Below, piece after piece: positions 8,615 to 13,781 of a stretch of DNA of 13,781 nt (the first letter of the stretch is position 1; the number at the start of each line of letters is the position of its first letter). Under the pieces are notes generated by a model. That model worked only from the letters and a program-made list of their open reading frames with translations. It searched no databases and was not told where the DNA came from. Location of the stretch: positions 1 to 13,781 of the forward strand of contig CAYSCH010000261.1 of assembly GCA_964429355.1 (NCBI GenBank). Direction: 5' to 3'. Origin of the DNA: JAAYAY01 sp964429355. Lineage in GTDB: Bacteria > Planctomycetota > Planctomycetia > Pirellulales > Thermoguttaceae. The translations under genes were made by a program, and so were the position numbers.

Positions 8615-9787
8615 ATGGCAATTGACTCACCCAACGTGACCCGAAAACGCACCGACGCAATCAGGCAATTTCATGGGGAGGACGTCCAGCGATTCGTGCA
8701 ACGGCTGGCGGAGATTGCGAAAGAGGTGAGAGATCACAAGACGCCAGACAGTCCGGAGTATCGACAGCGTGTCAGTGCCGCCATCGACGACATGCGTGCC
8801 GCCTGCGTGGAACTGGAGACTCTGGTCCGCGACAATCCCGATGAACTCCGCGAGACCCAGGAGGCGTTTCGCAAAGTCATTGCGCCTTGGTTCGATCAGA
8901 GCTATCTGATGGAACGTGCCAAGACGAAGCCGAGAGGGTATCCCGGTGACTACGTAATGCTTCTGGCCATGTATGACCGGTGTCCGAAATCGTCGGGGCT
9001 TGGCGGTTATCTGGATTTGTATTTCATCGAGTGCGAACTGGCGTATGCCGTTCGGGGGCGAATGCGAGGCGTTCGGAAGTTCCTGGCGGAGGAACTCGCT
9101 CGGCGCGATGGCGAGGTCTCGATTGTCGACATTGCCTGTGGCCCGTGTCGGGAATTCGTGGGCGGGCTCGACTACCCATCGGGCGTCCACCCGAAGATCA
9201 CGGTCGTCGACAGCGATCAAGAAGCCCTCGACTACGTAGCAGAGAACGTATCGGAAGTCAGCGGCGCGCCGAAACTGCATTGCCTCCGCCACAATGCGCT
9301 CCGAGTGGGTTCGGCCAAACGAAACATCGAGGCCTTCGGAAGGCCCGACATCCTCTACAGCGTTGGCTTGTTTGACTACATTCCCGATCGCCTGCTGATA
9401 CCGATGCTGCACGGTCTGCGCGACACGCTGGCTGAAGGTGGAACCCTGTACTTAGCCTTCAAGGACTCTGATCGTTACGACAAGACCGTCTACCAGTGGA
9501 TGGTGGACTGGTTCTTCTTCCAGCGCACGGTGGACGAGTGCCGCGATCTGTTTCGCCAAGCCGACTTTGACATGGATTCCCTCGAGATGACCCGGGACGA
9601 GTCCGGGATCATCGTGAATTTCATCTACCGTACGATTGCAGGCGAGCATTACCGCGTCGACGGGGCCGAGGCCGCACTCGAACGGCAGAGAAAAGCGGGT
9701 CGTCCCCAGGGTGGCAGGGCTGCCAGCCAAAGCGAGCTAACGCTCGAACGGAGATGGTCTGCTCCCGATGGTCGCGAGTCTTTGTGA
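8615..9787 (+). CDS. class I SAM-dependent methyltransferase, PhcB-like
   Basis: The 390-residue product has a helical N-terminal domain (about 1-100), a linker carrying the signature KPRGYPGDY (105-113), and a Rossmann methyltransferase domain (about 140-345). SAM motif I is VDIACGPCRE (171-180), a ribose-binding acidic residue is likely at Asp199, and the motif IV region is DILYSVGLFDYIPD (245-258). The GYxGDY linker and this layout recall PhcB-type proteins, annotated as making 3-hydroxypalmitic acid methyl ester, the quorum signal of Ralstonia. That suggests carboxyl methylation of a small or fatty acid substrate, but the true substrate is unknown. There is no signal peptide or membrane segment, so it should act in the cytoplasm. 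The final ~25 residues, from about 366, are encoded by hairpin-rich DNA and are probably not part of the fold. It is transcribed alone and is convergent with the HD-GYP operon. Confidence 0.85.
   Translation: MAIDSPNVTRKRTDAIRQFHGEDVQRFVQRLAEIAKEVRDHKTPDSPEYRQRVSAAIDDMRAACVELETLVRDNPDELRETQEAFRKVIAPWFDQSYLMERAKTKPRGYPGDYVMLLAMYDRCPKSSGLGGYLDLYFIECELAYAVRGRMRGVRKFLAEELARRDGEVSIVDIACGPCREFVGGLDYPSGVHPKITVVDSDQEALDYVAENVSEVSGAPKLHCLRHNALRVGSAKRNIEAFGRPDILYSVGLFDYIPDRLLIPMLHGLRDTLAEGGTLYLAFKDSDRYDKTVYQWMVDWFFFQRTVDECRDLFRQADFDMDSLEMTRDESGIIVNFIYRTIAGEHYRVDGAEAALERQRKAGRPQGGRAASQSELTLERRWSAPDGRESL
9713..9765. repeat. REP-like cluster of small hairpins inside the methyltransferase 3' end
   Basis: Three inverted repeats follow one another: GGCAG/CTGCC (9713-9717 with 9720-9724), CGAGC/GCTCG (9733-9737 with 9742-9746), and a weaker GGAG/CTCC pair just downstream. 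They encode the low-conservation tail of the methyltransferase. A dispersed extragenic-palindrome type element that replaced the original stop codon would explain this. No second copy is visible in the window, so the repeat status rests on structure only. Confidence 0.4.
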
Positions 9788-9844
9788 AATACTTCACGAT
9801 CTTTGAGGATAGTAGTACAGGGATCCCAGAAGCGGGTCTGACCC
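9784..9844. repeat. small inverted repeats between convergent genes
   Basis: GTGAA/TTCAC (9784-9788 with 9793-9797, loop of four) overlaps the methyltransferase stop, and GGGTC/GACCC (9834-9838 with 9840-9844) lies between the two convergent stops. Neither has a T-run, so neither is a classical terminator. They occupy the place where both transcripts should end. Confidence 0.3.
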
Positions 9845-9875
9845 TGCCAGGCGGGGGCGCCCGTTGAAATCCGCG

Positions 9876-11003
9876 TCAGCCGACCAGTTCGGGTTGGCAG
9901 GGGACAATCAGCGGCGGAACGAAGGTTCCCAGGAAAGTGACCGGCTGGCCGGTCGCAACCACGTTCTCGTCGAAACGCCGGTTAATGGCGGCGAAATCGT
10001 GCTCGCGGTTGAGAAACGCCTGGACCACATCCGGGTCGAAATGTTTGCCACTTCCTTCGACAAGCATGTCTCGCGTCGCCTCGTGTGACATCTTCGGCTT
10101 GTAGACGCGCCGGGTGGTCAAGGCATCGTAGACATCGGCCAGGGCGGTGACTCGCCCGCAGAGGGGAATTTCCTCGCCTTTAAGCCCGTGCGGATATCCA
10201 CCCCCATCGAAGCGTTCGTGGTGCGTCATGGCAATGTCGTGGGCCATGCGGAGAAACTGTGCTTCAGGATGGAGACGGACGGCGGCGCCCAGGGTCTGGC
10301 CTCCGATGAGCGTATGCTGCTTCATGATCTCGAATTCTTCCGCCGTGAATTTTCCCGGTTTGAGAAGGACGCTGTCGGGAATCCCGACTTTTCCGATATC
10401 GTGAAGGGGACTGGTCATGTAGACCAGCTGCACGTACTCGCCGTCGATTTCGTCGGAATACTTGTTCCAGCTCGAGAGCTCCTCCACCAGGACGCGGCAA
10501 TACTCTCGCATCCGCTCCAGATGGGCTCCCGTTTGCGGATCCCGCGACTCGGCCAGTTTTGCCAAGGCGAAGATGATGACGTCGCGGCTCTCCAGCGAGA
10601 GAATGCGTTCGCCGACTCGCAACCGCATCCTCAACTCCTCCGGCTGAAGCGGTTTCGTGAGGAAGTCGTCAGCTCCTGCATTCAGCCCCTCGACGACGTT
10701 CTCCACACCGTCGAAGGATGTCACGAGTATCACGTAGATGTAACTGCTCGATTGCCGTTGTCGAATCTGCCGGCAGATCTCAACTCCGCTCATCCCGGGC
10801 AGATCCCAATCGGAAACGACAAGGCGGAATTTCCCGCTCCGGATCAGTTCAAACGCCTCCTGACCGTTGTCGGTCGTCGTCACGTCGTAACCGAAATGAC
10901 GCAGCGAGTTCGAGAGAATCTCGGCAGAAATGCAGTCGTCCTCGACCAACAAGACGTGCATCGGGCGCTCCGCGCCACTCCGAACGTTTTCTTGGGCAAT
11001 CAT
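9876..11003 (-). CDS. RpfG-like response regulator with HD-GYP c-di-GMP phosphodiesterase domain
   Basis: The 375-residue product has a receiver domain (about 15-130) with acidic pocket Asp22/Asp23, phospho-acceptor Asp65, Thr95 and Lys117, followed by an HD-GYP domain (about 140-335). The HD pair is His201-Asp202 within HDIGKVGIPD, further metal ligands are likely at His261/His262, the GYP loop is GGGYP (267-271), and Asp290 lies in the LADVYDALT segment. All catalytic elements appear intact, so it should hydrolyse c-di-GMP when phosphorylated. The last ~40 residues extend past the domain with no recognisable motif. The ATG at 11001-11003 overlaps the stop of the Hpt gene as ATGA, which implies translational coupling and a shared mRNA. 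An internal Met15 is a less likely start. The coupled Hpt protein is the obvious phosphodonor candidate. Confidence 0.93.
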   Translation of the reverse strand: MIAQENVRSGAERPMHVLLVEDDCISAEILSNSLRHFGYDVTTTDNGQEAFELIRSGKFRLVVSDWDLPGMSGVEICRQIRQRQSSSYIYVILVTSFDGVENVVEGLNAGADDFLTKPLQPEELRMRLRVGERILSLESRDVIIFALAKLAESRDPQTGAHLERMREYCRVLVEELSSWNKYSDEIDGEYVQLVYMTSPLHDIGKVGIPDSVLLKPGKFTAEEFEIMKQHTLIGGQTLGAAVRLHPEAQFLRMAHDIAMTHHERFDGGGYPHGLKGEEIPLCGRVTALADVYDALTTRRVYKPKMSHEATRDMLVEGSGKHFDPDVVQAFLNREHDFAAINRRFDENVVATGQPVTFLGTFVPPLIVPCQPELVG

Positions 11004-11383
11004 TGTACCGATCCCGTCAACAGGCTGAACTGGGATACCGCTTCGGAGAAGCGATTCCGTGCGCGTTTCAGACTCTCCATGCTGGCCGGCACTTCCGTCA
11101 GCAACTTGTTTCTGGCAGCGCGCTCGATTTCAGAGGCATGCTTCTGGAGGGTGCGCGCCGAAGCGTTCGCCGACGCCCCTTTCAGCCGGTGCGCCAGGCG
11201 AGCAACCGACTCGGCGTCGTCATCGGAAACGGCTTGCTCGAGCGCCACCAGATCTTCGTCACAGCGCTCACAGAACTTGCCCAGGATCTTGCACGCAAAC
11301 TCCATGTTCCCCAGACATCGGGCGAGCAAGTCCTCCGTATCGAGCACCTCAGTCCAGTCGGTCGTCTGAAGATCCATTGCCAT
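11000..11383 (-). CDS. stand-alone Hpt phosphotransfer protein
   Basis: The 127-residue, all-helical protein is the size of a single Hpt domain. The active site is LAHRLKGAS, with phospho-acceptor His65, the +3 Lys68 and the +4 Gly69 expected for the family. It should carry phosphoryl groups between a hybrid kinase receiver and a final response regulator in the cytoplasm. The ATG at 11383 is chosen because AAAGGG lies about five bases upstream. The frame is open to 11551, but the added residues are unlike an Hpt protein. A second ATG two codons later is also possible. It is the first gene of a two-gene operon and overlaps the HD-GYP regulator gene by four bases. The hybrid kinase encoded at 1519-7518 has two receivers and no Hpt domain, so it is a credible upstream partner. 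Confidence 0.88.
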   Translation of the reverse strand: MAMDLQTTDWTEVLDTEDLLARCLGNMEFACKILGKFCERCDEDLVALEQAVSDDDAESVARLAHRLKGASANASARTLQKHASEIERAARNKLLTEVPASMESLKRARNRFSEAVSQFSLLTGSVQ

Positions 11384-11680
11384 CTCACCCTTTCTTCCAC
11401 TGAGGACGCTCTCTGATCGGTCAACGGGCACTTGGAGTGAACAGGAAAACAGTCGCCTGTCTCTTCTCCCCCCCCCAGCCGAACACCCTTCTGCAGGCGG
11501 ATATCGCATGGTATTCTCAGGAAACTCTAGGTTACTTCCTCTTGGCGTCAATCTACCAAACGTGTCGTATTGCGATACAATCCGGGTACCCCCGATATTG
11601 GTGCCCCCCAGACGAACAAACTCCTGTCATCAGAACATCTGTGAAAATCCGCTTCGTTCCACCAGGAATCCGGCGTCCGG

Positions 11681-11698
11681 CGTCGCCCATTGGCGACG
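11681..11698 (+). repeat. perfect 7-bp hairpin upstream of the MoxR gene
   Basis: CGTCGCC (11681-11687) and GGCGACG (11692-11698) form a perfect stem with a CATT loop. No U-run follows. It lies 28 bases before the left arm of the larger inverted repeat at 11726. Confidence 0.5.
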
Positions 11699-11725
11699 GG
11701 TCTCTCCTTCCCGTGCCGACCCCTA

Positions 11726-11757
11726 CCACGAATGGGGGATTTTTGGCCCATTCGTGG
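11726..11757. repeat. perfect 11-bp inverted repeat upstream of the MoxR gene
   Basis: CCACGAATGGG (11726-11736) and CCCATTCGTGG (11747-11757) are exact reverse complements around a ten-base T-rich loop. There is no T-run after the stem on either strand, so a simple terminator is unlikely. The site lies about 110 bases before the MoxR start, which fits an operator or a structured leader RNA. Its perfect symmetry and isolation suggest function, but I cannot name a regulator. Confidence 0.6.
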
Positions 11758-11856
11758 CGTTCGCGGCAGACTCGGCTTATGCTGACTAGAATCAACACCT
11801 GGGCGGGGCATCGTGCGAGATTCCGAGTCGAAAACTACTGCTGGGTTTCTGTTTGA

Positions 11857-11861
11857 AGAGG
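11857..11861 (+). promoter_or_regulatory. Shine-Dalgarno site of the MoxR gene
   Basis: AGAGG lies seven bases before the GTG at 11869 and supports this non-ATG start. An in-frame TGA at 11854-11856 rules out any start further upstream. Confidence 0.7.
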
Positions 11862-11868
11862 CTGCGAA

Positions 11869-12897
11869 GTGAATCAGGACAAATCCCGCGCCACGTTGGG
11901 GGATGAACGGCGAGCCGCATTGCTCGTCAAGGCATGTGACCAAATCCGTAGTCAGGTCGGAAAAATCGTTGTCGGGCAGGATGAAGTCATCGAGCAACTG
12001 TTGATTGCGATTCTCGCCCGTGGGCACTGCCTACTGGAAGGGGTTCCCGGACTGGCCAAAACGCTCATGGTCCGGTCGTTGGCACAGGCGATGGACCTGT
12101 CGTTTCACCGCATCCAGTTCACACCCGATCTCATGCCCGCCGACATCACCGGCACCGACATCATCCAGGAAGATGCGATCACCGGCCGGCGCCAGTTGGT
12201 TTTCGAGAAAGGCCCCGTTTTCACCCAGATGCTGCTGGCCGACGAAATCAACCGAACGCCTCCCAAGACTCAGGCCGCATTGCTCGAGGCCATGCAGGAG
12301 CACGAAGTGACTGTGGGGGGCAAGACCTTCCAGCTCGAAGAACCGTTCTTTGTGCTGGCCACTCAGAATCCAATCGAGCAGGAGGGAACCTATCCTTTGC
12401 CTGAAGCGCAGCGGGATCGTTTTCTGTTCCACGTGGTTGTCGACTACCCCGATCGCGACCAGGAAGGAGAAATCATCGACCGGACTACAACCTCCTTTGA
12501 GACGCAGTTGACGCCGGTCGTCAGCGGCCCGGAAATAATCGATTTTCAGAAGACCGTTCGACTGGTTCCGCTCCCTGAACACGTCAAGGGCTTTGTTCTG
12601 GACCTGGTTCGAGCGGCCCGTCCGACAGACGGCCAGGCTTTGCCGTGGGTCCGTGACCTGATCGAATGGGGGCCCGGGCCGCGAGCGTGTCAGCAATTGG
12701 TGCTGGCCTCGAAGGCTCGCGCGATCCTGCGAGGCCGACATCATGTGACGGTCGACGATGCCGAAAGCCTCGCCCACCCGGTTCTTCGCCATCGGATTGT
12801 TCCCACCTTCAACGCCGAGGCCGAAGGGGTGAGTGTCGACGCGATTGTTGGCCGCCTCTTGGCCGAAGTTCCCCGTCCCCGCCCGGCTCTGCTGTAG
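11869..12897 (+). CDS. MoxR-family AAA+ ATPase
   Basis: The 342-residue protein is full length for the MoxR family. Walker A is GVPGLAKT (58-65), in the Ala-Lys-Thr form typical of MoxR; Walker B is MLLADE (121-126); sensor 1 lies in ATQNP (164-168); and the GTYPLPEAQRDRF segment (173-185) carries likely arginine-finger residues. The C-terminal helical lid domain spans about 255-340. Family members act as chaperone-like ATPases that mature or activate a client, usually encoded beside a DUF58/von Willebrand A protein, as here. It should be cytoplasmic. It starts with GTG behind an AGAGG ribosome site. A gap of 77 bases separates it from the most likely start of the DUF58 gene, and no terminator is seen, so co-transcription is likely. 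A perfect inverted repeat lies in its upstream region. The exact client is unknown. Confidence 0.95.
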   Translation: MNQDKSRATLGDERRAALLVKACDQIRSQVGKIVVGQDEVIEQLLIAILARGHCLLEGVPGLAKTLMVRSLAQAMDLSFHRIQFTPDLMPADITGTDIIQEDAITGRRQLVFEKGPVFTQMLLADEINRTPPKTQAALLEAMQEHEVTVGGKTFQLEEPFFVLATQNPIEQEGTYPLPEAQRDRFLFHVVVDYPDRDQEGEIIDRTTTSFETQLTPVVSGPEIIDFQKTVRLVPLPEHVKGFVLDLVRAARPTDGQALPWVRDLIEWGPGPRACQQLVLASKARAILRGRHHVTVDDAESLAHPVLRHRIVPTFNAEAEGVSVDAIVGRLLAEVPRPRPALL

Positions 12898-12962
12898 CCA
12901 GCCAATTTCTGCAACCGGGGTCCTTTCCTTCCGCAATCGTCACCTGCAGGTCTGTATCTCGT

Positions 12963-12966
12963 GGAG
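12963..12966 (+). promoter_or_regulatory. candidate ribosome site for the DUF58 gene
   Basis: GGAG lies eight bases before an in-frame ATT at 12975 and three bases before an ATG at 12970 that is out of frame with DUF58 and stops after 14 codons. It is the only Shine-Dalgarno-like site placed to start a normal-length DUF58 protein. Confidence 0.4.
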
Positions 12967-12974
12967 CCGATGCC

Positions 12975-13781
12975 ATTTCGCACCTTTCCGATTTCCTCAC
13001 GTCCCGCGATCTGAGCAAACTCGCCAACCTGCAGGTACTCGCCCGGCAGGTGGTTGAAGGGTTCTGCTCCGGCCTTCACCGATCCCCACACAAGGGGTTC
13101 AGCGTGGAGTTCAAGGAACATCGGCAGTACGTGCGAGGCGACGAAATCCGTTCGATTGACTGGAAAGTTTTCGGCAAGACCGATCGGCTCTATATTCGCG
13201 AGTACGAGGAAGAGACGAACCTCCGCTGCACGATCCTCCTGGATCAAAGCGGCTCGATGGGTTATTGCGGATCCCGCGCGGCGGCCATCAGCAAGCACGA
13301 ATACGCGGTACGCATTGCAGCCTGTCTGGCGTATCTGATGTTGCAGCAACAGGACAGCGTGGGGCTGGTTTCCTTCGACAAGAAAGTCCGTCGCTACATT
13401 CCCCCGCGCAGCCGAGCGACGCACCTTCGGGTGATTCTCGACGAGTTGAGCCATTCCGCCCCTCGGCACGAGACCGAGTTAGGCCATGTGTTTCACGAGC
13501 TCGTGCCCAAGATACATCGCCGCGGACTGCTCATCATTCTCTCGGACCTGTTCGGCGACGTGGAAGAGCTTCTCAAGTCGCTGGCCCATTTCCGCCACGC
13601 CAAGCATGAGATCATCATTTTCCAGATCTGGGACCCCGACGAGCTGAACTTTCCCTTTCGGCAATGGACCCGTTTCGAATCGCTGGAAACGGCAGGAAAT
13701 CGCCGCCTCGTGGATCCGGCCCACCTGCGAAGGGCTTATCTGGAGAACCTGCGGTTGTTTCGCGAAAAGCTCACCGCCGGC
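12975..13781 (+). CDS. DUF58 protein with vWA-like domain, cut by the right edge
   Basis: The frame runs to the window end without a stop; 269 residues are visible. The DUF58 core is clear: RQVVEGFCSGLHRSP (24-38), the GFSVEF segment, EHRQYVRGDEIRSIDWKVFG (48-67), then a vWA-type MIDAS, DQSGS (90-94), with Thr167 and Asp191 as candidate later MIDAS residues. Such proteins are the usual partners of MoxR ATPases and often need divalent metal. No membrane segment is seen. The start is uncertain. Between the MoxR stop and the conserved region the frame has no ATG, GTG or TTG. ATT at 12975 has a well-spaced GGAG and gives a family-like N-terminus. Other options are CTG at 12909, ATG at 12666 inside the MoxR gene, or GTG at 13047, which would cut into the conserved domain. 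A lost base just after the ATG at 12970 would also explain it. Confidence 0.88.
   Translation, partial: MSHLSDFLTSRDLSKLANLQVLARQVVEGFCSGLHRSPHKGFSVEFKEHRQYVRGDEIRSIDWKVFGKTDRLYIREYEEETNLRCTILLDQSGSMGYCGSRAAAISKHEYAVRIAACLAYLMLQQQDSVGLVSFDKKVRRYIPPRSRATHLRVILDELSHSAPRHETELGHVFHELVPKIHRRGLLIILSDLFGDVEELLKSLAHFRHAKHEIIIFQIWDPDELNFPFRQWTRFESLETAGNRRLVDPAHLRRAYLENLRLFREKLTAG

Larger units (their letters stand above)
11384..11868. other. divergent intergenic region with hairpins
   Basis: This 485-base region separates the leftward Hpt/HD-GYP operon from the rightward MoxR gene and should hold both promoters. I see no coding frame of protein-like composition. It holds a run of nine C (about 11468-11476), a small dyad GTAT-TGCG-ATAC (11567-11578), and two perfect hairpins listed separately. 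TAGAAT near 11788 could be a -10 element for the MoxR gene, but no matching -35 was found. Confidence 0.55.

Noticed and set aside
12031..12936. 301-codon frame on the - strand over the MoxR gene
   Set aside because: The + strand carries all MoxR motifs; the antisense translation is a by-product.

Overview
The window reads like a chromosomal segment of a Planctomycetota bacterium or a close relative. This is an inference from gene content and style: a very large multidomain signalling protein, a MoxR/DUF58 pair, an exported protein of unknown family, wide gene spacing and a GC-rich third codon position. No rRNA, tRNA, CRISPR array, insertion sequence or phage gene is visible.

Layout: (1) 380-1273 (+) encodes an exported protein of unknown function. 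(2) 1519-7518 (-) encodes a 1999-residue hybrid signalling protein, convergent with gene 1: Ser/Thr-kinase-like domain, AAA ATPase, TPR-like helices, GAF, histidine kinase and two receiver domains. Its kinase-like domain has lost the catalytic Asp (HRD became HRC). (3) 7519-8614 is a gene-poor stretch of about 1.1 kb holding a possible decayed gene fragment and small inverted repeats. (4) 8615-9787 (+) encodes a SAM-dependent methyltransferase resembling the PhcB-type enzymes of 3-hydroxy fatty acid methyl ester signalling; its last ~25 codons look like a hairpin-rich repeat. (5) 11383-9876 (-) is a two-gene operon: a stand-alone Hpt phosphotransfer protein, then an RpfG-like response regulator with an HD-GYP c-di-GMP phosphodiesterase domain, joined by an ATGA stop/start overlap. 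(6) 11384-11868 is a non-coding region with two perfect hairpins. (7) 11869-12897 (+) encodes a MoxR-family AAA+ ATPase, and 12975 to the right edge (+) encodes a DUF58/vWA-like protein that is cut by the window and has no canonical start codon in a believable place.

The central genes could form one signalling pathway. The hybrid kinase ends in two receiver domains and has no Hpt domain of its own. A free Hpt protein and an HD-GYP response regulator lie nearby, so a His-Asp-His-Asp phosphorelay ending in c-di-GMP breakdown is a natural reading. The methyltransferase between them suggests a diffusible-signal circuit that combines PhcB-like synthesis with RpfG-like output. That last link is inference from proximity and family resemblance. 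The MoxR/DUF58 pair is probably the start of a separate operon continuing to the right.
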